Assembly: GCF_003323715.1 (NCBI RefSeq)
Contig: NZ_QOIN01000053.1
Span: forward strand, 1 to 64,000
Length of the DNA stretch: 64,000 nt
Origin: Streptomyces diacarni
Lineage (GTDB): Bacteria; Actinomycetota; Actinomycetes; Streptomycetales; Streptomycetaceae
Direction of reading: 5' to 3'
The translations under genes were made by a program, and so were the position numbers. Below are positions 42,206 through 53,470 of this stretch, in pieces (the first letter of the stretch is position 1; each line of letters starts with the position of its first letter). Under the pieces are notes generated by a model. It saw only the letters and a list, made by a program, of their open reading frames with translations, ran no database searches and had not been told where the DNA came from.

Positions 42206-42997
42206 CTATGACCTGCGGTGCCCTATCAGGCGCGGTTTCTGCTCCAGGCCGTCCAGCCCGTGCCAGGCGAGGTTGACCAGGTGGGCGGCGACCTCGGACT
42301 TCTTCGGCTTGCGGACGTTGAGCCACCACTGTCCCGTGAGGGCGACCATGCCGACGAGGGCCTGCGCGTACAGCGGGGAGAGTTTCGCGTCGAAGCCGCG
42401 GGACTTGAATTCGCGGCCGAGGATGTCCTCGACCTGGGTGGCGATGTCGGAGATGAGGGAGGCGAAGGTGCCGGTGGACTGCGGCAGCGGGGAGTCGCGC
42501 ACCAGGATGCGGAACCCGTCCGTGTAGTGGTCGATGTAGTCGAGCAGGGCGAAGGCGGCCTGCTCGAGCAGCTCGCGGGGGTGCCCGCCGGTGAGCGCTC
42601 CGGTCACCATGTCCAGCAACCGCCGCATCTCGCGGTCCACGACGACGGCGTAGAGGCCTTCCTTGCCGCCGAAGTGCTCGTAGACGACGGGCTTGGACAC
42701 CCCGGCCTTGTGGGCGATCTCCTCGACCGAGGTGCCCTCGAAGCCGCGCTCGGCGAAGAGGGTGCGGCCGATGTCCAGGAGCTGTTCGCGGCGCTCCTTG
42801 CCCGTCATCCGGCGGCGGGCGCGCTTGGGGGGCTTGGCACCCCTGGGTGCCTTGCCCCCCTTCGTGCCGTCGGGGATGCTCGGCCCGGGCGGCGCACCGG
42901 GGTGCGCCGTCGGCCTCGCACCGTCAGGTGCCGGTGGCGCACCGGTGTAGTGCTGCGGCGCGTCGCCGAACGGCTGCGGCGTCTCGTCGGTCGGCAC
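42206..42997 (-). CDS. TetR-family regulator next to the desaturase gene
   Basis: The 263-residue protein has a Pro/Gly-rich N-terminal tail (about residues 1-60) ending in a basic stretch (RGAKPPKRARRRMTGKERREQ). The TetR HTH follows (LLDIGRTLFAERGFEGTSVEEIAHKAGVSKPVVYEHFGGKEGLY, about 73-116). The GTG at 42997 has GGAAGG about 9 nt upstream; an internal ATG at the MTGKERR position would give a more usual 200 residues. It follows the desaturase on the same strand after 90 bp, so it may feed back on membrane-lipid desaturation. Confidence 0.85.
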   Translation of the reverse strand: MPTDETPQPFGDAPQHYTGAPPAPDGARPTAHPGAPPGPSIPDGTKGGKAPRGAKPPKRARRRMTGKERREQLLDIGRTLFAERGFEGTSVEEIAHKAGVSKPVVYEHFGGKEGLYAVVVDREMRRLLDMVTGALTGGHPRELLEQAAFALLDYIDHYTDGFRILVRDSPLPQSTGTFASLISDIATQVEDILGREFKSRGFDAKLSPLYAQALVGMVALTGQWWLNVRKPKKSEVAAHLVNLAWHGLDGLEQKPRLIGHRRS

Positions 42998-43030
42998 GGG
43001 GTGGGGCCTTCCCTGTCGTGTGGCTGCGTG

Positions 43031-43077
43031 GGGTCCCGGGGCTGGCGCCCGGGGACCCAGGGGCGTCGCCCCTGGGT
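43031..43077. terminator. Two GC hairpins between desaturase and TetR genes
   Basis: GGGTCCCGGGGC pairs with GCCCGGGGACCC (43031-43058), and ACCCAGGGGC with GCCCCTGGGT (43055-43077). They may end or attenuate the desaturase transcript ahead of the TetR gene, or alternate with each other as they share bases at 43055-43058. Confidence 0.5.
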
Positions 43078-43087
43078 CAGCACAGCA

Positions 43088-44197
43088 TCATGCCGCCCCG
43101 GCCACCCGCTCCTCACGCCGGGAGTCGGCGGCGGCCGCACCCCCGGAGTCGGCGGAGGCCGCCTCGCCTGCGCCGGCCGCGCCGGTCCTGCGGCCGGGCG
43201 AGCCGTCCTCGTTCCGCTTGGTCTCCAGCCGCTCGCGCTTGGGCCAGCGCACGTCGTACGCCCAGCCCGCCTTCTCGAACCAGCGGATGAGACGGGCGCT
43301 GGAGTCGATCTGTCCGCGCTCGACGCCGTGCCGTGCGCAGGTCGGGTCGGCGTGGTGCAGGTTGTGCCAGGACTCGCCGCAGGAGAGGACCGCCAGCCAC
43401 CACACGTTGCCCGAGCGGTCCCGCGACTTGAAGGGGCGCTTGCCCACCGCGTGGCAGATGGAGTTGATCGACCAGGTGACGTGGTGGAGCAGCGCCACGC
43501 GCACCAGCGAGCCCCAGAAGAAGGCCGTCAGCGCGCCCTGCCACGACCAGGTGGCCAGGCCGCCCACCAGCGGCGGGATGAGCAGCGAGACCGCCGTCCA
43601 CAGCACGAACTGGCGGGAGATGGCACGCAGCGCCGGGTCCTTGATCAGGTCGGGCGCGTACTTGTGCTGCGGCGTCTGCTCCTCGTCGAACATCCACGCC
43701 ATGTGGGCCCACCACAGGCCCTTCATCAGCGCGGGGACCGTCTCCCCGTAGCGCCAGGGGGAGTGCGGGTCGCCCTCGGCGTCGGAGAACTTGTGGTGCT
43801 TGCGGTGGTCGGCGACCCAGCGCACCAGCGGGCCCTCGACGGCCAGGGAGCCCATGATGGCCAGCGCGATGCGCAGCGGCCGCTTGGCCTTGAACGAGCC
43901 GTGGGTGAAGTACCGGTGGAAGCCGATCGTGATGCCGTGGCAGCCGATGAAGTACATCGCGACCAGCAGCCCCAGATCCAGCCAGCTCACCCCCCATCCC
44001 CAGGCCAGCGGCACGGCTGCCACCAGCGCGATGAACGGAACGGTGATGAAGGCGAGCAGCGCGATCTGCTCCATCGAGCGGCGCTGCTCACCGCCCAACG
44101 TCGCGGAGGGAGCCGGGGCGGGGGAGGCGCCGGCCTCGGCTCCCGCGGCGGGGGCGGCCTCCGGCGAACTGTCGAGCACGTCCGGACTAGTCGTCAT
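43088..44197 (-). CDS. Acyl-CoA/acyl-lipid delta-9-type desaturase
   Basis: The 369-residue membrane di-iron enzyme has the three histidine boxes HRYFTH (near residue 94), HRKHH (near 131) and HNLHHADPTCARHG (near 274), with about four helices around them. It introduces a double bond into fatty acyl chains and adjusts membrane fluidity. The N-terminal 40 residues and C-terminal 45 are Ala/Gly/Ser-rich and disordered. GAGGGA precedes the ATG. The 5' region has two tandem palindromes that look like operators (44227-44253). Confidence 0.92.
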   Translation of the reverse strand: MTTSPDVLDSSPEAAPAAGAEAGASPAPAPSATLGGEQRRSMEQIALLAFITVPFIALVAAVPLAWGWGVSWLDLGLLVAMYFIGCHGITIGFHRYFTHGSFKAKRPLRIALAIMGSLAVEGPLVRWVADHRKHHKFSDAEGDPHSPWRYGETVPALMKGLWWAHMAWMFDEEQTPQHKYAPDLIKDPALRAISRQFVLWTAVSLLIPPLVGGLATWSWQGALTAFFWGSLVRVALLHHVTWSINSICHAVGKRPFKSRDRSGNVWWLAVLSCGESWHNLHHADPTCARHGVERGQIDSSARLIRWFEKAGWAYDVRWPKRERLETKRNEDGSPGRRTGAAGAGEAASADSGGAAAADSRREERVAGAA

Positions 44198-44226
44198 AGA
44201 TGTCCCTCATTGGACCTCGGCTTGGC

Positions 44227-44253
44227 TACGGTTCCGTAACCTACGGCGTCGTA
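44227..44253. promoter_or_regulatory. Tandem palindromes upstream of the desaturase gene
   Basis: TACGGTTCCGTA (44227-44238) and TACGGCGTCGTA (44242-44253) are adjacent inverted repeats with centres 15 bp apart, and a further half site, CCGTAAG, lies at 44264-44270. On the minus strand, CATACT overlaps the start of this array and could be the -10 of the desaturase gene, so binding here would block it. The neighbouring TetR protein is the natural candidate. Confidence 0.6.
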
Positions 44254-44446
44254 AGTATGGCAGCCGTAAGTCACGGGACAAGAGGGGTGCGCACCGGGCA
44301 CGATCACGCCGCGCGGTGCCCACGCCTCGGACAGAGGTGCTGTACCACGCTGGGGCCGACCTATCCTTGTGCCGTCGGACAGCGCGGTCCGCCACCTGCC
44401 CGAAGCCACCCCGCAAGGGACGAGAACCCCCAAGGGAGCAGCACCT

Positions 44447-47299
<2,853 letters not shown>

Positions 47300-47346
47300 G
47301 CCCTTGCCAAACGGGCCGACGGGGCCTGGGCGCTGCTGCTCCTTCT

Positions 47347-47431
47347 CCTCGCGGAGGACCCTCTCGCGAAGGACTCTCTCTCGCGGGGATCTCGCGGGGA
47401 TCTCGCGGGTGACCCCTCTCGCGGGTGACTC
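47347..47431. repeat. TCTCGCGG-rich tandem repeats between convergent genes
   Basis: CTCTCGCG units recur about five times, including two tandem GGGGATCTCGC copies and two CTCTCGCGGGTGAC copies. The last overlaps the end of the minus-strand membrane-protein gene. They separate ppc from that gene and may form weak hairpins. Confidence 0.55.
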
Positions 47432-47945
47432 AGAAGGTGAGCAGGGCCCAGGCCCCGCCCATGACCAGCGCCCCGCACACCCCGGTGGCCAGCGCCGTCT
47501 TCCGCATCCGCAGTCCGCCCGCGACCACGAGCGACGCCAGTAGCAGCGCGCCGCCCAGCGGCACCCAGGCGTACAGCACACCGGCCGGCCCCGTCCGCAC
47601 GACCTGGTCCGAACCCGGCTTGCGCGCCACCTCCAGCGTCTCGCCCCGGCCGCCCGAGACGAACTGGGAGACCGTCACCTTCGCCGACGCGCCCGACCCG
47701 GCGGGGGAGAACGTCCCGCTGCACCTCTCGTCACCGCACGTGGTGACGGTGACCGTGCCGCGCTCGTCCCCCGTCATGGCGACCGAAGCGGTGTCCCACG
47801 AGGTCCACACCCCCGCCACCACCAGCACCAGCGCGATCAGCGCCATGAGTGCGGCCCGCGCCAGCAACAGCATCCCGAACGCGCTCTCCCCGAGCCGCCG
47901 CACGCGGCTCCGCTTGATCTTCGTCTGGGCGACTCGTGAAGACAT
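47430..47945 (-). CDS. Membrane protein with extracytoplasmic Cys pair, unknown function
   Basis: The 171-residue protein has a basic N-terminus, a helix at about residues 24-49, an extracytoplasmic segment with two Cys (TTCGDERCSGTF, near 68) that could form a disulphide, and two closely spaced C-terminal helices (about 119-143 and 147-169). The start at 47945 has AAGGAT about 9 nt upstream. I do not recognise a characterised family. It ends convergently with ppc. Confidence 0.65.
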   Translation of the reverse strand: MSSRVAQTKIKRSRVRRLGESAFGMLLLARAALMALIALVLVVAGVWTSWDTASVAMTGDERGTVTVTTCGDERCSGTFSPAGSGASAKVTVSQFVSGGRGETLEVARKPGSDQVVRTGPAGVLYAWVPLGGALLLASLVVAGGLRMRKTALATGVCGALVMGGAWALLTF

Positions 47946-48195
47946 GGCGGAGATCCTTGGGTACTTGACGGTTACCGGTCAACCTCGACCGACCGTCTTG
48001 TGCGCGCTTGCGCCACTATCGGAAGTCGACCCTCCGGTAACGACGTGGGCCGCACCCCGTCGCGAGCCCTCGCAACACGCACGCACAGGCGCGCCGCCAC
48101 CACCCCCCTTTTCGCGCTCCCTCCGCGCGTTGAGCAGCGTTACCGGGGCCGACGCCACCACTGTGGGAGCGAGCGCCGAGAGGGAGGCCGCCCGC

Positions 48196-48777
48196 ATGTG
48201 GCACGACATGATGACGATCGAGATCCCCGTCGTCGAGAAGATCCTGCGCACCGTGCTGGTCTACGCCGTCATCATCGTGCTCATCCGGCTCTCCGGGAAA
48301 CGCGGACTCGCCTCGATGAACACCTTCGACTTCGTCGTCGTCTTCCTGCTCTCCAACGTCGTGCAGAACGCCATCATCGGCAGCGACTACAGCCTCCTGG
48401 GCGGCGTGGTCGGCGCCGCCACCCTCGTGGCCGTCAACGCGCTGATGAACCGGTGGCTGGCCGCCGACACGCGCGCGGCCAAGCTGCTGGAAGGCGACCC
48501 GACCACCGTCATCGAGGACGGCCGCGTCGTACGGCGGGCCATGCGCCGGCTCGGGCTGCGCTCCGGCGAGCTCCAGCAGGCCGTACGCCTGCAGACCGGC
48601 GGCAGCATCGACACCGTCGAACGCGGAAGCCTCGAACCGGACGGCCGCTTCGTCATCGTCCCCGACCCCCAGGCCGCACAGTCCACCCGGGCCGACATCG
48701 ACCGCCTCGAGAAGCGTCTCGCCGCCATCGAGGAACTCCTGCGCGCGAACGGCCGCGAGCAGAGCGACAAGGGCTGA
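48196..48777 (+). CDS. DUF421/YetF-type membrane protein
   Basis: The 193-residue protein has three N-terminal helices (about residues 12-30, 46-60 and 65-85) with RLSGKRGLASMNTFDFVVVFLLSNVVQNAIIG between them. A cytoplasmic DUF421 domain follows (LLEGDPTTVIEDGRVVRRAMRRLGL, about 97-121), and a C-terminal coiled coil (TRADIDRLEKRLAAIEELL). The family is widespread, with an uncertain role in envelope stress. GGGAGG lies 9 nt before the ATG. It ends 8 bp from the end of the convergent pth gene. Confidence 0.85.
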   Translation: MWHDMMTIEIPVVEKILRTVLVYAVIIVLIRLSGKRGLASMNTFDFVVVFLLSNVVQNAIIGSDYSLLGGVVGAATLVAVNALMNRWLAADTRAAKLLEGDPTTVIEDGRVVRRAMRRLGLRSGELQQAVRLQTGGSIDTVERGSLEPDGRFVIVPDPQAAQSTRADIDRLEKRLAAIEELLRANGREQSDKG

Positions 48778-48785
48778 GGGCCGCG

Positions 48786-49379
48786 TCAGCTGTTGTACGT
48801 GCTCTGGGCCCTCTCCAGGCCCTCCAGCACCAGGGCCTCGCACGCGTCCGCCGCACGGTCGACGAAGTAGTCGAGCTCCTTGCGCTCCGTGGAGGAGAAG
48901 TTCTTCAGCACGTAGTCGGCCACCTGCATGCGGCCAGGAGGGCGGCCGACACCGAAACGGACGCGGTAGTAGTCGCGGCCCAGCAGCTTGGTGAGCGACT
49001 TGAGCCCGTTGTGGCCGTTGTCACCCCCGCCCAGCTTGAGCCGGAGAACGCCGTAGTCGATGTCCAGCTCGTCGTGGACGGCGACCAGGCGCGCGGCGGG
49101 CACCCCGTAGAAATCCAGCAACGCCTTGGTGGGGCCGCCCGAAACGTTCATGTACGACATGGGCTTGGCCAGAATCACGCGCGTACTGCTGACCCCCGGA
49201 ACGCCGATGCGCCCCTCCAGCACCTGGGCGCGGGCACCCTTCGCCGACTTGAACGCGCCGCCCATCCGCCCGGCGAGCAGATCGGCGACCATGAAGCCCA
49301 CGTTGTGGCGGTTGCCGGCGTAGTCGGGACCCGGATTGCCCAAGCCCGCGATGAGCCAGGGTTCGGTGGTGGCCGCCAT
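48786..49379 (-). CDS. pth: Peptidyl-tRNA hydrolase
   Basis: The 197-residue enzyme releases peptides from prematurely dropped peptidyl-tRNA. Diagnostic residues: GLGNPG (near 14), the catalytic His in NRHNVGF (near 27), KPMSYMNVSG (near 73), Asp in VHDELDIDYG (near 98) and GGGDNGHNGLKS (near 115). AAGGA lies about 11 nt before the ATG at 49379. It follows rplY by 175 bp on the same strand, the common rplY-pth order. Confidence 0.96.
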   Translation of the reverse strand: MAATTEPWLIAGLGNPGPDYAGNRHNVGFMVADLLAGRMGGAFKSAKGARAQVLEGRIGVPGVSSTRVILAKPMSYMNVSGGPTKALLDFYGVPAARLVAVHDELDIDYGVLRLKLGGGDNGHNGLKSLTKLLGRDYYRVRFGVGRPPGRMQVADYVLKNFSSTERKELDYFVDRAADACEALVLEGLERAQSTYNS

Positions 49380-49554
49380 GTGCGTGGTCCTTCGGTCGAT
49401 CCGGTCAGGCGCGCGCCGGCCGGGGCGCTCAGCGTGCGGGGCAGGATGCGGGGCGCGGTACGCCCCGCACGGTGCACTGTGCGGCGCGGGCGCCGGACAG
49501 GGCCGTGAACAGCCCGTCCGGCGCCCGCGCACAGCACAGGTACAGCCAGGGTCC

Positions 49555-50166
49555 TTACTCGGCGGCCGGCGCGGCGGACTCCGCAGCGCCCTCCTCGCCC
49601 TCCGCACCCTCGGCGGCCGGCTCCTCCGCCTGGGCGCCGAGGACCTGGATGACGGTCTCGTCACCCTCGATGGCCAGCACGGTGTTGCCCGGCAGCTTGA
49701 TGTCCTTGGCCAGGATGGAGTCGCCGACGTCCAGACCGTCGACGGAGACGGTGATGGTCTCCGGAATGTGGGTGGCCTCGGCCTCGACCGGCAGCGAGTT
49801 GTAGACGTGCTCCAGCAGGTTCTGGCCCGGCGCGAGCTCACCCTCGATGTGGATCGGGATGTCGACCTGGACCTTCTCGCCCTTCTTGACGACCAGCAGG
49901 TCGACGTGGACGAGGAACTGGCGGATCGCCTCGCGCTGGACGGCCTTCGGGATGACCAGCTGCTTCTTGCCCTCGATGTCCAGGTTGATCAGGACGTTCG
50001 GCGTCTTGAGGGCCATCATCATGTCGTAGCTCGGCAGCGCGATGTGCACCGGCTCGGAACCGTGGCCGTAGATGACCGCGGGGATCTTCTCCTCGCGGCG
50101 CAGGCGGCGCGCGGCGCCCTTGCCGAACTCATTGCGGGTGGTGGCGGTGAGATTCACATCAGCCAT
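49555..50166 (-). CDS. rplY: Ribosomal protein bL25 (general stress protein Ctc form)
   Basis: The 203-residue protein has the L25 N-terminal domain (TTRNEFGKGAARRLRREEKIPAVIYGHG, about residues 10-37) that binds 5S rRNA, followed by the TL5/Ctc C-terminal beta domain (about 95-180). An acidic Ala/Glu-rich tail (about 183-203) is added. The ATG at 50166 gives the family start. It lies between prs and pth, an arrangement conserved in Actinobacteria. Confidence 0.95.
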   Translation of the reverse strand: MADVNLTATTRNEFGKGAARRLRREEKIPAVIYGHGSEPVHIALPSYDMMMALKTPNVLINLDIEGKKQLVIPKAVQREAIRQFLVHVDLLVVKKGEKVQVDIPIHIEGELAPGQNLLEHVYNSLPVEAEATHIPETITVSVDGLDVGDSILAKDIKLPGNTVLAIEGDETVIQVLGAQAEEPAAEGAEGEEGAAESAAPAAE

Positions 50167-50585
50167 GCTGCGCTCCTCGTAGGCAACAAAAAGACGGACA
50201 GTGCGTTGCCACTCGGTCCCGACGGACCTGCTACGAAGAGCGCGCGTCGATAACGGAGCATCCGGCCTCCGGAAAACAACCGGACCGGCCTCCCTCGCCG
50301 AGCGACGTGCGAAGTCTACTCGGCGGGGGAGGCCGGTCGGAAATCGATCACAGGGCGGCCGGGAACCGATCGGCAGACCGGCCGGGAAATGGCTGGCAGG
50401 CCGGCCCCGGCAACCGAGGAGCAATGCCGGCCGGGAACCGATCGGCAGGCCCGTCGGAAGAACGCACAGCAGGCCGCTCGGAAATCGAGCGGCCTGCTGT
50501 GCCGAAATCGCTCAGCGCGAGAATCCGGCGGGCCCGCTCGGCCGCGCCGATCGCACAGGCCGGTCCGGGGCCCCTGCGGGACCGC
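50167..50585. other. Gene-free region with terminators and a 20-bp duplication
   Basis: The 419 bp between prs and rplY contain the strong prs terminator (50464-50502) and a direct repeat, GGCCGGGAACCGATCGGCAG, at 50357-50376 and 50429-50448. A second long imperfect hairpin (ACCGGCCTCCC at about 50283 with GGGAGGCCGGT at about 50328) lies closer to rplY, and the rplY promoter should be between it and 50166. Apparent ORFs here are low-complexity. Confidence 0.55.
50464..50502 (-). terminator. Strong prs terminator (17-bp perfect arms)
   Basis: GCACAGCAGGCCGCTCG (50464-50480) and its exact complement (50486-50502) enclose GAAAT. It lies 83 bp past the prs stop on the minus strand and is one of the strongest hairpins in the window. 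Confidence 0.85.
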
Positions 50586-51563
50586 TCACGCGTTCTCTTC
50601 GAAGAGGCTGGTCACCGAGCCGTCCTCGAACACCTCGCGCACCGCGCGCGCGATGGTCGGAGCCATCGACAGCACCGTGATCTTGTCGAGCTCCAGCTCA
50701 CCCGGGGTCGGCAGCGTGTTCGTGAACACGAACTCGCTGACCTTCGAGTTCTTCAACCGGTCGGCCGCCGGACCCGACAGCACACCGTGCGTCGCCGTCA
50801 CGATGACGTCCTCGGCACCGTTGGCGAACAGCGCGTCCGCCGCCGCACAGATCGTGCCGCCCGTGTCGATCATGTCGTCGACGAGGACACAGACCCGGCC
50901 CTCCACATCACCCACGACCTCGTGCACGGTGACCTGGTTGGCCACATCCGGGTCACGGCGCTTGTGGACGATCGCCAGCGGGGCACCCAGACGGTCGGCC
51001 CAGCGGTCGGCGACCCGGACCCGGCCCGCGTCCGGAGAGACCACGGTCAGCTTGCTGCGGTCGGTCTTGGCACCCACGTAGTCCGCCAGCAACGGCAGCG
51101 CGAACAGGTGGTCGACCGGACCGTCGAAGAAGCCCTGGATCTGATCCGTGTGCAGATCCACGGTCAGGATGCGGTCCGCACCCGCCGTACCGAACAGATC
51201 CGCCATCAACCGCGCGGAGATCGGCTCACGACCCCGGTGCTTCTTGTCCTGCCGGGCGTAGCCGTAGAACGGGACGATCACCGTGATGCTCCGCGCCGAA
51301 GCCCGCTTCAACGCGTCGATCATGATCAGCTGCTCGACGATCCACTTGTTGATGGGGGCCGTGTGGCTCTGCATCAGGAAGCAGTCGGCGCCGCGCGCGG
51401 ACTCCTGGAAGCGAACGTAGATCTCACCGTTCGCGAAGTCGAAAGCCTTGGTCGGGACCACGCCGATGCCGAGCTGCTTGGCGACTTCCTCGGCGAGTTC
51501 GGGGTGGGCGCGGCCGGAGAAGAGCATGAGTTTCTTCTCGCCGGTCGTCTTGATCCCGGTCAC
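50586..51563 (-). CDS. prs: Ribose-phosphate pyrophosphokinase
   Basis: The 325-residue enzyme makes PRPP from ribose 5-phosphate and ATP. Motifs: FANGEIYVRFQESARGADCFL (about residues 42-62), the flexible-loop and ATP region YGYARQDKKHRGREPISA (about 100-117), VDLHTDQIQGFF (about 135-146) and the PRPP loop VLVDDMIDTGGT (about 227-238). The GTG at 51563 is favoured by GGGAGA 9 nt upstream and by the family start; the longer frame adds a Pro-rich segment. It lies 153 bp downstream of glmU and is probably cotranscribed. Confidence 0.96.
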   Translation of the reverse strand: MTGIKTTGEKKLMLFSGRAHPELAEEVAKQLGIGVVPTKAFDFANGEIYVRFQESARGADCFLMQSHTAPINKWIVEQLIMIDALKRASARSITVIVPFYGYARQDKKHRGREPISARLMADLFGTAGADRILTVDLHTDQIQGFFDGPVDHLFALPLLADYVGAKTDRSKLTVVSPDAGRVRVADRWADRLGAPLAIVHKRRDPDVANQVTVHEVVGDVEGRVCVLVDDMIDTGGTICAAADALFANGAEDVIVTATHGVLSGPAADRLKNSKVSEFVFTNTLPTPGELELDKITVLSMAPTIARAVREVFEDGSVTSLFEENA

Positions 51564-51716
51564 TGCTGTTGTCTCCCTGTGTGGTGCGCCGCACGACGGC
51601 TCAGCGGGGGGCGGCGGCGTCGGTTTGGCGGGGGCGGCGGCGTCGGTTTTCGGCCGCGTGGCCAATCAGGCTCCCCATAACCGTACGCCCCACGTCATAC
51701 AACCGGATACCCGGTC

Positions 51717-53267
51717 TTAACCCTCCTCTGCCGGAACCTGCCCGGCGGCACCCTGCGACGAACGGGCCGAACCAGCCGACCGCGCCACCCCGGACGCCTC
51801 CGCTACGCCCCCACCCGAAGCCGCGTCCCGGCCCGCCTCGATCGCCGCCTCCGCAGCCAGCGCAGCCGCACTACCAGGGCGCTTACGCGCAACCCAGCCC
51901 TCGATGTTGCGCTGCTGCCCCCGCGCCACCGCCAGCGACCCCGGCGGCACATCCTTCGTGATCACCGAACCGGCCGCGCTGTAAGCACCGTCGCCGACCG
52001 TGACAGGTGCCACATACATGTTGTCGGCACCCAGCCGGCAATGAGAACCCACCGTCGTCCTGTGCTTGTTCTCACCGTCGTAATTGACGAACACACTCGC
52101 CGCACCGATGTTGGTGTCCTCGCCGATCTCCGCATCACCCACATACGACAGATGCGGCACCTTCGTGCCGTCACCCACCACCGCGTTCTTCATCTCCACA
52201 TAACTGCCGGCCTTCACCTTCCGGCCCAACCGCGTACCAGGACGCAGATACGTGTACGGGCCGACCGACGCCCCCTCACCGACCCGAGCACCCTCGGAGA
52301 CCGTGTTGCTCACCGACGCACCCGCACCCACCCAGGTATCGGTCAACCGGCTGTTCGGCCCCACCTCACTGCCCGCCGCCACATGCGTGGCACCCAGCAA
52401 CTGCGTCCCCGGATGCACCACCGCATCCGGCTCGTACGTCACCCCCACATCCAGCCACGTCGTGGCCGGATCGACCACCGTGACCCCCGCCAGCATGGCG
52501 TCCTCCACCAGCCGGCCGTTCAGCATCCGCCGCGCCTCGGCCAACTGCACCCGGTTGTTGATCCCCACGATCTCCCGATGGTCACCCGCCACCGACGCAC
52601 CCACCCGGTGCCCCTCGCCACGCAGAATGCCGAGGACATCCGTCAGGTACTCCTCACCCTGACTGTTGTCCGTACGCACCTTGCCCAGCGCCTCCGACAG
52701 CAACCGCCCGTCGAACGCGAAAACACCCGAGTTGATCTCACGGACCGCCCGCTGCGCCTCCGTCGCGTCCTTGTGCTCCACGATCGCGGTGACCGCACCG
52801 TCCGCCGCGTCCCGCACGATGCGCCCGTACCCCGTCGCGTCCGGGACCTCGGCGGTCAGCACCGTGACCGCGTTGCCGTCCGCGACGTGCGTGTCCGCCA
52901 ACTGCTGCAGCGTCGCGCCCGTCAACAGCGGAGTGTCACCACAGGTCACCAGGACAGTGCCCGTCAGATCGCCGTCGGCCAGCTCCGCCAGGGCCATACG
53001 CACCGCGTGCCCGGTGCCGTTCTGCTCGTACTGCACGGCCGTCCGCACCTGGGCGTCCAGCTCGCCCAGGTGCGCCGTCACCTTCTCGCGCGCATGCCCG
53101 ACGACGACGACCAGCTCACGCGGGTCCAGCGCCCGCGCGGCGCTCACCACATGGCCGACCAGGGAACGGCCGCAGATCTCGTGCAGAACCTTCGGCGTCG
53201 CCGACTTCATGCGGGTGCCCTCACCCGCTGCGAGGACGACGACGGCTGCCGGGCGAGTGACGCTCAC
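51717..53267 (-). CDS. glmU: Bifunctional GlcNAc-1-P uridyltransferase / GlcN-1-P acetyltransferase
   Basis: The 516-residue enzyme makes UDP-GlcNAc for peptidoglycan. The N-terminal pyrophosphorylase has LAAGEGTRMKSATPKVLHEICGRSL (about residues 12-36), CGDTPLL (near 109) and INSGVF (near 177). The C-terminal left-handed beta-helix has hexapeptide repeats from about 260 (GVTVVDPATTWLDVGV, SYVEMKNAVVGDGTKVPHLSYVGDAEIGEDTNIGAASVFVNYDG). An Ala/Ser-rich tail follows residue 465. The GTG at 53267 starts directly at MSVTRPAAVVVLAAG. It is the first gene of the glmU-prs group. Confidence 0.96.
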   Translation of the reverse strand: MSVTRPAAVVVLAAGEGTRMKSATPKVLHEICGRSLVGHVVSAARALDPRELVVVVGHAREKVTAHLGELDAQVRTAVQYEQNGTGHAVRMALAELADGDLTGTVLVTCGDTPLLTGATLQQLADTHVADGNAVTVLTAEVPDATGYGRIVRDAADGAVTAIVEHKDATEAQRAVREINSGVFAFDGRLLSEALGKVRTDNSQGEEYLTDVLGILRGEGHRVGASVAGDHREIVGINNRVQLAEARRMLNGRLVEDAMLAGVTVVDPATTWLDVGVTYEPDAVVHPGTQLLGATHVAAGSEVGPNSRLTDTWVGAGASVSNTVSEGARVGEGASVGPYTYLRPGTRLGRKVKAGSYVEMKNAVVGDGTKVPHLSYVGDAEIGEDTNIGAASVFVNYDGENKHRTTVGSHCRLGADNMYVAPVTVGDGAYSAAGSVITKDVPPGSLAVARGQQRNIEGWVARKRPGSAAALAAEAAIEAGRDAASGGGVAEASGVARSAGSARSSQGAAGQVPAEEG

Positions 53268-53398
53268 GGGGGTGCCCTTCGACTTCGGGGGTGGGTGCTG
53301 CCCCGCAGGATACCGGGGGGTCAGCCGAAGGAAGGGGATGGCCGCCGTCCGGCTGGGAGAGGGGCGGCCGCGGTGCTCCGCGGCCTGCGCGCCATGGG

Positions 53399-53470
53399 CT
53401 CCCCCGCCAGGACTCGAACCTGGAATAACTCATCCAAAGTGAGCAGTGTTGCCGATTACACCACGGGGGA
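53399..53470 (-). tRNA. tRNA-Gln (anticodon UUG)
   Basis: The 72-nt minus-strand gene folds as a cloverleaf. The acceptor TCCCCCG pairs with CGGGGGA, with discriminator G. The anticodon stem GCTCA/TGAGT encloses loop CTTTGGA, giving anticodon TTG for Gln. The T arm is CCAGG-TTCGAGT-CCTGG. CCA is not encoded as such after the discriminator (GCCC follows). Its 5' 15 nt are overlapped by the end of the adjacent HTH gene, and the AT-rich GAATTTAACCAGTATGCTA just upstream looks like its own promoter. Confidence 0.95.

Noticed and set aside
53399..53470. attL/attR of an integrated element at tRNA-Gln
   Set aside because: No second copy of the tRNA 3' end was noticed in the window and no integrase gene is present; insertion beside the tRNA 5' end is not the usual att arrangement.
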